A stretch of DNA of 64,000 bases from Diadema setosum (GCF_964275005.1 NC_092686.1:43770333-43834332), one strand, 5' to 3'. Shown: positions 36,001 to 45,868, counted from the first letter of the stretch. Numbers and translations are program-made. The notes: a model not told the origin generated them from the letters alone.

Positions 36001-37518
36001 TTCATTGACAAAGAATTCTTTACTACACAACTACACCCACAGGCACACACATAGATAGCCCATCAAGCTTCTTGGTAATGTTGGAATACTAGTAGTATAT
36101 AGGCTACTTAAATAAAAAAACAGACAAACACACTAACAAAACGCAAACAAAAGATAACCCAGATCAGTGGTGTGTTCGACTTTTTTTTTTTTTTAAATAT
36201 TTAACTCCAAGAAAATTAAGCCTCCCCATCACTTTCCAAGATTTCATAGGATTCTACATTACGATCTGACAGAGGAAAAATATATCACAAACCGAGAGCA
36301 ACGTAAATCATTTGAAAGAACCTGGCATATGGCACGAGAGAATCCAGGGAAGTGCATTTATACTGCCATAGGTCGTAAGCGTTCGAGTTGTTCAGCGCTA
36401 GCTCCGGGAAAGACAACAACCAAAGATCCTAACGTTACAACTCGCATGTAGCAAGGCTATAAAATGCGACAGTAGGCCCTAGGTCTGGATTCATCAACGA
36501 AAAACTGATGAAGTCTAGAGTCTAACCGTTAGATGTTATTTCATTTTTCTTTTCTCTTTTTAATTGGATAAGATCGTCAGGATGCGTGAACAAAACTCGT
36601 TAAATATTAGTCTTGTCATGTACAGTAGCTGATCCTGACCTTAATTCAATGGCTAATTTCAACAAAATGAAAGTGTAAATGATTCATGGCAATGCTACTT
36701 TGTCCGATCGCATGGGCGTGGGCGAGGGCTAAATCCAAAAAGTGTAGGCCCTAACTGTACAAAAAGTAGTAGGGGTTAGGCCGACTAAAATATCTCTGTT
36801 AGAGGTCTAGGATCATGACCATTTATTTTAAGGTGACGGTATCTGGAAAGGATTTATTCAGGAACTGAAAACATTCTGCTGTGTAACGGTTAGAAATGAA
36901 ATGAGCCTCCTAGCACAGTTGAAGTAGCTGTTCTACTTAAGTATTTTGTGTGTGTCTGTGTGTCTGTGAGTGGTTTGGTTACTCACTGAACATCCTTGTC
37001 TGCTAGAATAGAAGTAGAACAGCTTTTCACTGTTTCTAGAGACCATCTTTTTTTTTATTATTATTATTTCCCGAATGATAAATAAGTAGATTCTAGTAAA
37101 AGTAAAACAAACCAATATGAACAAACAAACACAAGGCCAGGGTTGCACAATCGGGTCTCCTCAGCAAGTGATTTTTACTATGTTACATGTAACTAGCGTT
37201 AGGGTCTACTCGATAAGAGTAGTCTATTTGTATGGACTAAATTGCTGTGTTACTGCTAGTGGATGTCAGCATGATTTACTATTCAATAATTTACCCACCT
37301 CCACCATTTTTGTGAACCAGGTAAGGAAATCTCCACACATTTCCAAGACCGACAGCGTATCCGATGCACGCCATGATGAAGTCCATCTTATTTCCCCAAC
37401 CAGTTCTTTCAACAACCTCATTCTCGGTCTTCTCTGCTTCATTTTTCTTCGCTCCGACTCCGTTTTCTAAAGTATTGATCTCCATGTGGAGTCCATCGAC
37501 ATTGTCTTTAGCTGCCAT
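6826..37518 (-). CDS. Gene A: complete SLC6-family Na+/Cl- coupled amino-acid/neurotransmitter transporter (12 coding exons)
   Basis: Plasma-membrane symporter predicted to import a small amino acid-type substrate using the Na+ and Cl- gradients. Exons (minus): 37299-37518, 21987-22118, 19947-20208, 19056-19188, 18378-18512, 17482-17585, 17143-17267, 14280-14392, 9381-9515, 8998-9201, 7694-7864, 6826-7053; 1962 bp, 653 residues plus TGA, in frame throughout. Visible: TM1 with [14 protein letters not shown] (53-66); the SLC6 signature WRFPY-x4-NGGGAF across the exon 1/2 junction; TM3 Tyr134 (like GAT1 Tyr140); large extracellular loop 2 with C158/C167 and N-glycosylation sites N175, N187, N192; TM6 [12 protein letters not shown]7 N338/S342; TM8 LGLDSQF. 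Residues equivalent to the Na+ and Cl- sites (A55, N60, Y80, Q302, S306, N338, S342, D406, S407) are all present. LGLDSQF favours the GABA/taurine/creatine/glycine branch over monoamine transporters; substrate unassigned. Start chosen at ATG 37518 (context CGCCATGGC). One GC-AG intron (intron 10). Confidence 0.93.
7199..7416. mobile_element. Fold-back element with AAGCCCNCCTNACANTG ends (gene A intron 11)
   Basis: Left end TAAAGCCCGCCTAACACTGAGCGA, right end inverse TAAGCCCTCCTCACAGTGCGCGA. A second inner pair, CACTGAGCGAT and ATCGCTCAGTG, gives nested hairpins. Ends resemble those of the 4258-4408 element. Confidence 0.5.
7694..7864 (-). CDS. Gene A exon 11: TM11-TM12 region
   Basis: Residues 522-578. 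[30 protein letters not shown] then the TM12 helix ([18 protein letters not shown]) and TTPGSFKE. Acceptor TTACAG, donor GTAAGC, phase 0 at both ends. Confidence 0.93.
8998..9201 (-). CDS. Gene A exon 10: TM10 and TM11
   Basis: Residues 454-521, 68 codons. [16 protein letters not shown] (TM10), [17 protein letters not shown], then [17 protein letters not shown] (TM11 start). The last codon ATG (8998-9000) is followed by GCAAGT, a GC donor, at the position where gene B has GTACGT. Confidence 0.9.
9381..9515 (-). CDS. Gene A exon 9: TM8 end, IL4 and TM9
   Basis: Residues 409-453. [16 protein letters not shown] matches GAT1-type VCVESLVTAVVD, then TM9 ([15 protein letters not shown]). The acceptor is ACAAAG, an AAG rather than CAG 3' splice site; frame and length (135 bp) agree with gene B, which uses CAG. 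Confidence 0.9.
11289..11459. repeat. Tandem duplication, about 82-bp unit, two copies
   Basis: CACGAACTTTGGTTCAAATG through AACAGACATTTTGT occurs twice with a T-run between; only two or three differences, so recent. Confidence 0.85.
12385..12547. mobile_element. 163-bp MITE with 16-bp inverted ends and AAATG target duplication
   Basis: Ends CAGGGGCGGATCCAGG and inverse CAGAGGCGGATCCAGG (one mismatch). Direct AAATG flanks at 12380-12384 and 12548-12552. CAGRGGCGG ends with a 5-bp duplication fit a hAT-like non-autonomous element (some hAT groups make 5-bp duplications); class is inference. Confidence 0.75.
14280..14392 (-). CDS. Gene A exon 8: EL4 and TM8
   Basis: Residues 371-408. [12 protein letters not shown] then a hydrophobic TM8 ending LGLDSQ, whose Asp/Ser match the Na2 ligands D395/S396 of GAT1. 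Acceptor AACAG, donor GTGAGT; 113 bp as in gene B. Confidence 0.93.
14776..14832. repeat. Short direct duplication (CCGCGTGTTTCCCACTTACT)
   Basis: The 20-mer occurs twice within 57 bp, in gene A intron 7. Confidence 0.8.
15229..15260. repeat. (CA)n microsatellite
   Basis: Uninterrupted CA dinucleotides followed to 15380 by looser CA/CG-rich sequence, inside the LINE 3' part. Confidence 0.9.
15397..15950 (-). pseudogene. LINE ORF2 reverse-transcriptase C-terminal remnant
   Basis: Open frame reads ...[87 protein letters not shown]. This order ([12 protein letters not shown], LQKLQNRxxxL, WNxLPxxIRxxxSxxxFK) is the tail of CR1/Jockey-clade ORF2 after the RT domain. Catalytic FADD and the endonuclease are missing, so it cannot transpose. 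The remnant is intact and may be young. Ends TAA near 15397. Confidence 0.75.
17143..17267 (-). CDS. Gene A exon 7: TM7
   Basis: Residues 329-371. [11 protein letters not shown] holds N338 (Na1/Cl- ligand, GAT1 N327) and S342 (GAT1 S331). Followed by [17 protein letters not shown], the standard SLC6 EL4 entry. Phase 2 in, 1 out; donor GTAAAT. Confidence 0.93.
17482..17585 (-). CDS. Gene A exon 6: TM6 (unwound substrate-binding helix)
   Basis: Residues 295-329. [20 protein letters not shown]302 and S306 match GAT1 Cl--site Q291/S295; F305, G308 and I311 match LeuT F253, S256 and F259 around the substrate. Ends in phase 2 with donor GTAAGT; joining gives Ile329. Confidence 0.93.
17797..18190. 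repeat. CAT/CAC trinucleotide-rich tract (gene A intron 5)
   Basis: About 390 bp built of ATC, ACC and CAC units with almost no G on the plus strand. Translates to poly-His or poly-Met/Val on either strand and is not coding. Confidence 0.95.
18378..18512 (-). CDS. Gene A exon 5: TM5
   Basis: Residues 250-294, phase 0 at both ends, 135 bp. Codes [20 protein letters not shown] and the extracellular [17 protein letters not shown] segment found in SLC6 between TM5 and TM6. Acceptor TACTAG, donor GTAGGT. Confidence 0.92.
18653..18737. repeat. Minisatellite, CTGACTTGTG / CTGCTTATACTGG units
   Basis: Interleaved 10- and 13-bp units in gene A intron 4 region just upstream of exon 5. Confidence 0.85.
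19056..19188 (-). CDS. Gene A exon 4: TM4
   Basis: Residues 205-249, phase 2 in and 0 out. Codes [13 protein letters not shown] then [16 protein letters not shown], the TM4 block and its KGVKxTGK cytoplasmic turn typical of SLC6. Acceptor CTGCAG, donor GTACTA. Confidence 0.92.
19947..20208 (-). CDS. Gene A exon 3: TM3 and extracellular loop 2
   Basis: Residues 118-205. TM3 has TYYIVICAW with the substrate-site tyrosine Y134. The loop has W-x2-C-x8-C (C158/C167), the conserved SLC6 disulfide, and three N-glycosylation sequons. LVW replaces the usual LPW before the first cysteine. 21 bp shorter than gene B exon 3, the difference lying in the loop. Donor GTAAGT. Confidence 0.93.
20353..20454. 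repeat. Perfect 50-bp tandem duplication
   Basis: ACTGGCAAAATATCGAAATA through CTTGAATGTTC occurs twice back to back without a difference, so it is very recent (or an assembly artefact). Confidence 0.92.
21185..21284. repeat. Minisatellite of GGACGTAC units
   Basis: 8- and 12-bp alternations of GGACGTAC(GTAC), palindromic GTAC cores, near the end of the 20248-21332 element. Confidence 0.95.
21636..21722 (+). mobile_element. Right end of a related GGACGGAC-tailed element
   Basis: GGACGGACGACGGACGGACG is followed by GCCATTTGG and a hairpin GTCTCGCC ... GGGCGAGGC, the same layout (GGAC tract then terminal hairpin) as 21185-21329. Left limit not placed. Confidence 0.4.
21987..22118 (-). CDS. 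Gene A exon 2: TM2
   Basis: Residues 74-118 (phase 1 in, phase 1 out). Codes [11 protein letters not shown] then a hydrophobic TM2 and the intracellular [14 protein letters not shown]. Tyr80 aligns with GAT1 Tyr86 of the chloride site. Acceptor TTTCAG, donor GTTCGT. Same 132-bp length as gene B exon 2. Confidence 0.93.
22532..22600. repeat. Two adjacent hairpins
   Basis: CCGGCCAGCATG/CATGCTGACCGG (22532-22557) then GTGTCATG...CATGACAC just after. Function unknown. Confidence 0.5.
23396..23835. repeat. Diverged tandem duplication (about 240 bp) around poly-A
   Basis: TCTATCAACTCAAGTTT, GATTATAAACAT and GAATACCAATTTCTGGT occur in the same order in both halves; the first half is expanded by an A-tract (23478-23563). 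Confidence 0.75.
24061..24264. mobile_element. Fold-back element, about 55-bp near-perfect arms
   Basis: Left arm TACATTCTAAATTCG... to GAGGAGGGACAAA; right arm is its inverse with about four differences. Arms cover 24061-24117 and 24207-24264 around an AT-rich loop. Includes GACCATGAGGAGGGACAAA in both. Confidence 0.75.
24452..24880 (-). mobile_element. LINE-type 3' end with (CTGAA)n tail
   Basis: On the minus strand AAATGCAGAAATAAAAA is followed by five CTGAA units (24452-24478). Upstream sequence contains the duplication at 24696-24820; limit of the element unclear. Confidence 0.5.
24696..24820. repeat. 65-bp tandem duplication
   Basis: TAAAGAGATACATAAAGAAA to CACTCACTGAGTGGG occurs twice, 65 bp apart. 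Confidence 0.85.
25608..25651. repeat. (CG)n-(CA)n microsatellite
   Basis: GCGCGCGC followed directly by CACACACA; alternating purine-pyrimidine, a Z-DNA-prone type. Confidence 0.9.
28708..29400 (+). mobile_element. Second copy of the CTAGAAATGTCGC element (diverged)
   Basis: CTAGAAATGTCGCTTTCGCGAC then TATGCCTCCGCTATA and TGACCTTTGACCT match the left part of 20248-21332. The right terminal hairpin is not found, so truncated or decayed; end approximate. In gene A intron 1. Confidence 0.55.
31126..31246. mobile_element. Nested fold-back around GGGCTGCGCAGCCC
   Basis: Outer arms GAGTTTCCGGTTAAAACTA / inverse TAGTTTTAACCAGAAACTC; inner arms ACTATTCACT / AGTGAATAGT; core GGGCTGCGCAGCCC is a perfect palindrome. 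Confidence 0.65.
32439..32575. mobile_element. Fold-back MITE, GGGCATTTCATGA ends
   Basis: Left GGGCATTTCATGAGGCATTTTGTC, right the inverse with one mismatch. Inner TTTCGTCTGACGAAA is a further hairpin. Followed by a C-tract and another MITE. Confidence 0.75.
32590..32747. mobile_element. Fold-back MITE, GGGCCCCGTTTCATAAAA ends
   Basis: Left arm GGCCCCGTTTCATAAAA..., right arm its inverse; similarity runs about 50 bp inward through GCAACTCTTGCTGGAATGAC. Shares GGGCCCCGTTT(C/T)AT with 3111-3227. Confidence 0.75.
33049..33083. repeat. Poly-A tract
   Basis: About 34 A in a row, possibly a retroposed tail; no parent recognised upstream. Confidence 0.9.
33722..33818. repeat. 48-bp tandem duplication
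   Basis: ATGTTCTTTCAGTGTCAGTA to TTTAAACATT twice in direct succession. Confidence 0.9.
33951..34022. repeat. Poly-C tract and (TTTC)n
   Basis: C14 followed shortly by eight TTTC units. Confidence 0.9.
37299..37518 (-). CDS. Gene A exon 1: N-terminus and TM1
   Basis: Residues 1-73 plus the first base of codon 74. A hydrophilic, charged cytoplasmic tail of about 42 residues is followed by the invariant SLC6 TM1 block ([18 protein letters not shown]) holding the Na1/Na2 ligands. The donor GTGGGT directly follows GGTGGAG; joining to exon 2 restores NGGGAF, which fixes the phase at 1. Confidence 0.93.
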
Positions 37519-37557
37519 GGCGATGCAGACGATCTAACACTCTGCTATGGCGTGAAC
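37519..37557 (-). promoter_or_regulatory. Possible 5' UTR part of gene A exon 1 with upstream splice acceptor
   Basis: On the minus strand a pyrimidine-rich CTTCTTCTACTCTAG ends at 37558, 39 bases before the start codon, and looks like a 3' splice site. Gene A may therefore have a non-coding first exon further upstream. The UTR has no ATG before the start. Inference from the motif only; no promoter is identified. Confidence 0.35.
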
Positions 37558-38213
37558 CTAGAGTAGAAGAAGCACTTCTTCACATGCACCTTCCCAGCTA
37601 AGTCGGATCAAGACGATTTACGTACAAATTCAATAAATCACAAAAACGATGAGCTCTTTCAAGAGCTGATGTAAAACTGCAGAAACTCTTCCGTCGGTGT
37701 GATACCAATTTGCGGTCGATTACCGGGTACGGAGTGGCTGGGTTATGGAAAGTAGGGCCGGTACGGTTGCGGTATAATAATCAGTAACGTTAGAGACCTA
37801 ACGTTAGGGTTCTATATGAATAAAGAGGAGTAAAAATATTGTTAAGCCTTTGGATTTTGATTGGCATCCAGGCTCTGACGACCTTGTCTAAGCAATATTG
37901 CTTCATGCATCCACTGGGCAAACGTACGTTGGTCTTCAACCGAACTCCCTGAAGTGCAGACCTAAATTGATTTGTTTGATGACTGCTCAAGCATTAAAAC
38001 AATTAGAAGAAGAGCTCTCTATGCTAGATTCTGCAGTTTAGTCGGATCCACCATGTGCCAATGAGTGATCCTGTATTTTGTGTACACACCGTACGTACAG
38101 CATATACGTACGTCGTGGACGTATGATGTGCGCCATTGGCATGCGATCGAGATCGAGAGATTCGCCAATCAGATTCTTCGCGTCTTGAGAATGGCCGGTC
38201 GGTATTGTAGGTA

Positions 38214-38219
38214 CTCCCC

Positions 38220-38250
<31 letters not shown>

Positions 38251-38260
38251 ACACACACAA
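38214..38260. repeat. Poly-C then (CA)n
   Basis: About 20 C followed by 12 CA units. Confidence 0.95.
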
Positions 38261-38583
38261 GGACACACACGGATATGCGTACAAACGCACCACACATACA
38301 CGCATATATCGTATACAACAAAGCCAACCTGATTATCCTTTATGAAATCAATCAAGTAGGGCCTACTCTTGGAGCTCAATAATTCACACATATCGCGTCA
38401 AAGCTAGAGTAGAAATCAAAAGGTTTTATAGGTGCAGTACATATTGATCGAATACTAAGTATTCTGAAAAGGGTTCATTGGGAAATTAAAATGCATTTCT
38501 GGAAGGCATATGGATATATATGAAACGAAAGGTTCACTCTAGGAAATCAACAGAAATATTGATGAATGAAATATTAATAAAGG

Positions 38584-38632
38584 ATGAGTGAATGAATGAA
38601 TGAATGAATGAATGAATGACCCCCCCCCCCCT
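38584..38632. repeat. (TGAA)n then poly-C
   Basis: Eight TGAA units followed by 12 C. Confidence 0.92.
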
Positions 38633-41600
38633 GTAATGTCATAATTACTCGGTTGTCTAGTATCACCACAATAATGTGCTGCAAGTGCAGTCTATGTTTG
38701 GGAAGGGAAAGTAGGGACCTACTATGATACAGTGGGCCTATTATACCTATATACAATGCATAATTCTGTTTTGGTGTTTTCGATTTCTTATTATATGAAA
38801 ATGTGATCGAACGTACTATTAAAGCAACCTACAGTTTGGACACCTAACTTTCCCTCAGAGACTCTTCTCGTTCTGAGCTACGTTTTGAAAAGTATGACCT
38901 ATGAGAGCAATTTAGATAGTGACACTGTATATCTCATTATCATCATCATCATCACCATCCTTTTGAATAAAATTATGAAAATAACGATAAAAGAAAAGTT
39001 ATTACAATTAACGTGGTTTCTATATGCGTAGGCACAAAGTTATGAATCGTAAAGTATCTCAGACGAAATGTGACAGCTTTTATTCGATTATCAATGCCAA
39101 TCGACCGAAGTTGACTGAGAGAAAGTTCTCATGAGACCGTATATTAATTATTTCGTTATTATTATAGAAGAGACATACACAATGGGATGATACGGAAGAT
39201 TATCATCATCTCACAATAAACACCCTCCTTTCCCATATTATATGAATTTTAATTTCATTTTCACTTCATTTCTGCAACTATTTTTTTCTCGAGAATGTAA
39301 TGTACAAACGAAGATGTATTATGCAGCAATAATGTGCAGACTTTAGTAAAATAACATTCTTTAAGGAAAATCAAGACTATTATGTTATCTCTTACCTTTA
39401 AAACAGTATGGGGCCAAGTATTGAGCATTGGGGGACTCCACATTGGACAGGAATTGGGCATGGATAAATCTCAGTGCTGGGATCTCCACATTGGAGATTG
39501 GGCATGGCCAATCGCAATGTCATACAGACTGTTGCCTTTTAGATAAGAAGGCTTAACTTTTGAAACCAAGAGTAAGCTTGGCTTAGTATATCATAATTAT
39601 CTGATTTATAAATTGATTTGCTTTGATTTTATTTATTCTCCGTATGGCATCATTTACATTTTTTGTTATCAATATAATCAAATTATTGATACTCATAATA
39701 GCCAGTTTCCACAATTTCAACTATTTTGATTCATCTGTGACATAACTACAGTATAGTATCATGAATTACCATACAAAACCATAAAGAAGAGTTTCATTGT
39801 CAATGATAAACCTTACTTGAAAACATGAATATGGTAATAGCATGCTTTTTTGTGAAAGTTGTTTTGCAAACTTTATCCATTAACTGTTAATGGCAAAATC
39901 AGTTGAGCAACAAGGATTGATAAAGGATGTTCTTAACTGTCAAGAATGAAATGAGTTTTTTTTTAATTTTTTTTTAACGCAACCTTTTCTTTAAAAATAC
40001 CCAACTTTTAAAACACATGCAGGGTAACAATGAAATAAGGTGATGATTTATTACCTGCGTTTTCCCATCTTTTCTATTCAACAGTATCACTTTTGCAATC
40101 TTTATAGAAAATTCTGTCATATTCCATACGATCAAGACAATGTTGAATATAATTTCGAAAGAAATGCAGCTGAATAAATTATTATCCGTATGATTAGATT
40201 CATACTGAATCCATATCAATATGCATTTGAATTTATGCAGGGAATAGTGTCAAGCCATTTTGAATGAATGCAGGTGGAAAAAAAATATGTGTAAAGATGT
40301 ACAATAAGCACAAGAAATGTTGCAGTAGGGCTCCATCCAAGTCAAGCTGTGCTTGTGATGGTGCAGTCTCCTGTAAAAACTCTTTTAAAAAATTATGATT
40401 ATCGTATGTAATAAATCGCTACTTTCCATTAGTGTGTTGCATAACAAATTATAAAGTTGTTAAGGAATAAATTTACAATTCCTGTCCTGATTTGTATCCC
40501 GAGAAGTTGATAAAGAATCTAGATCCTGAGATGAATTCACACGTTTAAAAGCCACCCATTTACGCAATGGGTGTGTATACCCTTTTGTGGATATTTAGAA
40601 TTAATCGCTTGAAACCTGACTTAACGCCCATTATTTTTTCTTTGTCCGTTTCTCACCATATGTCAAAGTATAGTTACGTAATGTTATAGCATCTTAATCA
40701 CGGCTTATAGATAATAGAACAGATATCTTAGAAAGATTACAAATTCTAATTTTATCTAAATGACCTTTTGCAGTCAAGGTATTTACATGTTAAGTGTTTG
40801 GTCATACGAGCTTTTTATTGAACATCCAAACGTTTATGATGTAGTATCTTACTTGACGAAGTCAGTATCAATTTTGGGAATTTTCCTGTGAAATAGAAAT
40901 GGTGGCGATGGGATTCTTATCTCAATTCCTACTATTCAATTTAAGTGAGTTTTTCATGTGATCTATATCACAAACAATCAACGCGATAATGGAAATAATT
41001 GCCTTTGAACTTCAAACAGATATTTCTCTTCTTTTTTTTTCTTTTTTTTTTGCCACACTGTCAACCGTATAGGATCTCGATTTTATCAAAATTGTTGTAA
41101 CTATAACAATACAATGTCTAGCACCTCCATAAAATTTTAACAAACAAGATATACTGCTGAGAAATTACTACATATTAAATTTTCTGGACGGTCACAGAAA
41201 CGTGTAACCTGGTAACAATACCTTACTCTCTCTTTACACTGCATTTTTTATCGCTATAAAATATAATAATAGTCATGACATTTGAAGGAAACCGAAGCCC
41301 ACGTAAATGTGGATTGAGTGAACAATATCAATAGAGAACATCAGTGAAAGTCCGAGGAAAATTTGAAAATCGATTCAAAGGTTATTATAGGAATTTTTTA
41401 ATATTTCAGTACTGTCATTGCTGGATAAGAACACTTATACTGTTAATAACGTTATTAGGGACAACAATATGAAGAAAATCTGAGGAGAATTCCACAAAAT
41501 TTCATTTTTCATGGACAGGATAATTATGTACTCTTTTGCATCCACTTCTTACCGACATTTTATGTTAAGGACAATATCATTCCCCCTGCTTTCTGAAAGA

Positions 41601-43373
41601 GCTAGGAAATTCAAAGGCTCTTCCATTTTGCTATGTAGAAAAATAAGAATATGCTGGATTTTCTTTATATTTTCTTTATTATTGTTGTCCGTAATGTCGT
41701 AAAGTTAATAGTCTCCTTACACTCCGGCGACGACGGCACAGAAACTTCACAAATTCATAACTTTTGAATCGATTGTCCAAATTTCCTAAAACTGTCAACT
41801 GATGTTAAACTATATAATATTGCTGATTTCACTCAGTCCTCCTCTATTTAACATTTATAATTGGGCTTTCGGGTTTCTTTAACTTTAAACAAAATAATCT
41901 CTGCAGGAGAAGAATCACAGATTCAATGAAGTGTAGGCAAATTTTGAGTCTCCTAAAGAGAACTTTTCAATTAAAATATGTTAATCAAACAGGCCTATAG
42001 ATAATATGACAAATTGTTATAGTAACATTTCCCAACAACAGGCCCATGTATAAGTCATTTGTTCCTTTTTATGATTTCTTTCGTAAAACCATCGCTGATT
42101 AATTTTGTTTGTCATTGTGCAATTCTAATTTCAATAACGACAATTACGACAATTCGTGTCGCGTCACCACCGCAACATCTTAGATTTAGATGATCTCAAT
42201 TATTCTCGCAGTTTGCGTTATGTTTCAGAGGCCTGTTTGAAAGCAATTACAGTTCATGATATTCCCTACTAAAATTCAGGCTCCAATACTGGAGTTTTGC
42301 ACAAAAGATTTAACCGAAGATGGTTATTTTCAGAGTTGTTATCTGGGCGACGCCTCAATGAGCGAACAACTTTTTGTTTGTTTGTTTGTGATGGGTGTTA
42401 ACTTGGCACCGTTTGGCATGGAAAGACCTGCGTTTTGTCCTTCAAAACGTGTCTCCTTATTAAAGAGCTGATTTACCTTTGCCCTTTATGAACTTTGTAT
42501 GATGTCTCTTGTCGTCATACATTATGTGGAAGCGTGGTATATATAATATTATCATAAATAGCACGCTTTCATAGTGAACATGTTATAGGTGAATAATATT
42601 AGTAGTCTGCAAAATGTGCATGTCTTATAGGTTACTGCAAATGGCCGCAGGAAAGAAAAAAAACAACAACCTGTCAATATATTGTAATAACTTTGAGATT
42701 CATGGGGTAAGTAATAAGGTTCATATATTTTTATCATCGGATGATCTTCTTTTCTTTTTTTTTTTAAATCAAGCATTTATTGAGCTCATCTTCTCTGTTT
42801 AAGATTGTCTGTGAGAAGGTTGTAAGTGTTATGCTTATATTATGTTGTTTTACAGAAAACGAAAATGTTAATCATCACTTTTCATTAATTCATTCATGGG
42901 AAGGGCATGCTGCACTAAACTAGTTTTACAGTAAATTTTGATAACAATTCATCGTTTCTTGTATTCATTTTAATCATGCATGACGGATGTTACGTGTTCG
43001 CAACTTCGCACCTATATAAATGTGCTTATCTGGTAACCTGTCGTTTAGTCGTAACTTCAGGCTGATGCCATCCTTATGTTAAATAAATTGCAAGGACTAC
43101 TTATGTGAAAAACAGTTTTGGTTTGAGTGCGAACTTCCTCAAGTAAAACTTGTCAGCAAATTTACGTCTGCTTTGACTTAGCGTTAAAAAAAAAAAATCA
43201 TGACAGAGTAAATCGAGTCACGTTTAATAAGAGACAGAAGGATACAATAGTATCAAATCATGTAGAGAGCATTTTCGTATATTATGAGATAGCCATATAA
43301 TCGAACATAGACCAAGAGAGAGCGTTAAGCGTGAATTTGTTTGTAGTCCTTTTTCGTAGAGTCAAGGTCTCAA

Positions 43374-43871
43374 TTAAAGGGATCGTATAGTTTTGGTTGA
43401 GACCTAATTTCAGTTTTCTAATATTTTTTGGTGAGATAATGAGAAACTTCTTATGAAATATGAAAGAGCATGTAATTCCATGAGGAATTCAACGTTTATT
43501 TGATGAAAATTGGGTTTGAAATGGCTGAGATATCCAAAAGAGAGCGATTCTAATAAAGTGTAGGACCCACCTTTTATTAGGATCGTTTTGTTTACTTTGT
43601 TTTTGGACGCTTCAGTCATTCCAAACCCGATTTTCATCAAATAAACTTTGAATTCCTCTTAAAATGGTATGCCCTGTACTATTTCATAAGTGTTTTCTTG
43701 GTGTGTCTTGGTGTGGACCCCTCTGAAAACCAGCCTTTGGCTGACGAGGGTGTTCCACCCCATGAGTGGAAAATAAAAATTGAATTGAATTGAATTGAAT
43801 TGAATTGGTATATCTTGCAAAAAGTTAAAAGCCCAATTTTCATCTCCACCAATACTGTACCATCCCTTTAA
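43374..43871. mobile_element. Fold-back element with TTAAAGGGATSGTAYAGT ends, nested LINE insertion
   Basis: Ends TTAAAGGGATCGTATAGTTT and inverse TTAAAGGGATGGTACAGTAT. Inner arms GATGAAAATTGGGTTTG and CAAACCCGATTTTCATC are inverse, with GAGGAATTCAA/TTGAATTCCTC. About 498 bp, interrupted by a LINE 3' end at about 43695-43806. Confidence 0.7.
43695..43806 (+). mobile_element. LINE 3' end with (TTGAA)n tail
   Basis: AACCAGCCTTTGGCTGACGA, then GAGTGGAAAATAAAAA and five TTGAA units: a CR1-like 3' terminus inserted inside the 43374-43871 fold-back. Confidence 0.6.
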
Positions 43872-45403
43872 GCTGTACATATCAATCATGGTCTATTAGG
43901 TCATTGTATAAAAGACGGTCTTACAATCAAATCTTGTTTGAATAGATATAGATTGATAAATCTTTACACAATTTACGCAAGGTACATGTAAAGTATAACA
44001 TGGGTAGAAGGAAATTTGAACAAACGCAAAAACACACAATCAATCCCTATAGAGGATGACGTGCGATAACAACAACCATCGGTTGCATGCATGCACGGGC
44101 AACGAACCTCATGTCCCCCTTCAAATCCCCATCCCATCGTTGTCTGTACTGGAGGGCGAAGGTTGTATGATTACCCTTATATACTTACTTAAGTGTGTGC
44201 TACCTTTGAAGGACATCTAACATCAAACTTCCCGGTGGAGTTCATCTATGTATACACATTGATAATATTTTATCAGGAGAAGTGATTACGTATTCTTTTG
44301 AGAACCTCAGCTCTTGACAAGAGTTGGCGCAGTTCATGTAGTTAATACAGTATTGCAGATGCCCTCCAATAGACTCGTGACAAAGACTGAGGAAGCTATA
44401 GTGCTCACAAGGGTTAATATTTCCCCATAGAGACTTGTGTTAAAATTCAAAATTCAAAAAATTCTGTAAATTGCTGGGAGAAATGAAGTGTTTCATCTTC
44501 AGTAACCTGAAAAAGTGAGGTGTACCCGTTCATCCATCAAATATCCAAGGAGGATTCTTCAGCTCAAACTCTGTCCAAGGGTTCGCAAAACCAGACTACG
44601 AGTTCTTTTCAATAAAAAAATCACATATTTTCTGTTCATGCACCCAATGAAATAGTCCCTTCAAATTCCATGAGAAAAGCTTTCATCTTCCAACAAAAAA
44701 TGCAGTTTGTAGAGGAATTCATACGCAATATCTGCAGCTATTCAGTTTCTGCTATATTGCCTTTTCTGATTTTTAATCAATTGTTTTCTTCATTTATTTC
44801 ATTTGTGATGGGGTCATGGATATTCCACTATATTTACAGGTGTGAGCTCTATATAGCTTTCTCCACGATCATTTCTTCCAAGTTTTATATAAAGACTATT
44901 TTTGTTTCACAGCAAATTCATAATTTCATTGTTTAGTATTAATACTGACGATATAGAAATATATATAGAAAAGACACTAGTTAACATTATGCGCTGAAAC
45001 AAAAAGAAATACGTAACAAAACAGTTAAAACTCTGACGTTTTGAAAATGTAAAGAAAATGGGATTTGCCCCCCCCCCCCAAAAAAAAATGCAAGCAAGTG
45101 ATCTTTTTGAATAACCTTGCCCTAACGTATAGATTTGGTGTACACATGCAAACGAAATGAAAGGCGACTATCTATGAGGTAAATAAGGAAAGTTAAGATA
45201 CATGATTATAACTCACACCAGTCAGAATATAGCGGGAAGAAAAAAAATCCCTTTGAGTCGTGGCACAAAGTATACGTAATAACAAAGTCGTGCAAGATTC
45301 TTCATTTCAATAAAAATGCCATCGTGCTTCATTAAGATAGAATCATAAGCATACTACACTCGAGTTGAATATTATCCAGTAATTTATTAACAAAAACGCA
45401 TTT

Positions 45404-45720
45404 GATGGCATTCCTGACGTTCTTGAAGAGGAATACCAGGCCAGTTAAAAGTTAGCCTGAAAAGAAAGAGTAAACTATATCAAGCACAGCAGTGAAAATT
45501 TGGTCAAAATCGGATTAAAAGTAAGGAAGTTAGGAAATTTCACAGATTCGGGCATTTTTGGAAAACAATTCTTGAACAGTTGATATGAATTTGTGAGTGA
45601 AAGGAGTGAGCTGATGATTTCATCACCTCATAATTTTCCTTTGTTCGTAAATGAAATAGTGACAAAAATTAAATTTTCTGCTATAATAGATAAAAACATT
45701 GTCGTTCCGGGTTGTTCCTG
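45404..45720. mobile_element. Half copy of the 3263-3897 fold-back family
   Basis: CCAGTTAAAAGTTAGCCTGA, ATCAAGCACAGCAGTGA, TTGGTCAAAATCGGAT, GAGCTGATGA-TTCATCACCTCA match one arm of the 3263-3897 element in order. The opposite arm is not seen. Confidence 0.6.
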
Positions 45721-45868
45721 TGTTTAAATTCTCTTTATAGACATCACTCATTTAATGCTGTGGTTCGGATATAAAGACAAAGAAAGAATTGAGGCGATTA
45801 TTGGCTCTACATTAAATTACCGCTGGTCCTTGAACTCAAAACCACTGCAGTGAGATTTACGGCAATGC

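Larger units (their letters stand above)
22119..37298. other. Gene A intron 1 (15.2 kb): no further exon seen
   Basis: Separates the TM1 exon from TM2. Holds repeats listed separately and long AT-rich stretches. Open frames here (for example around 29800-30220 and 35580-35930) resemble nothing recognised. Confidence 0.6.
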
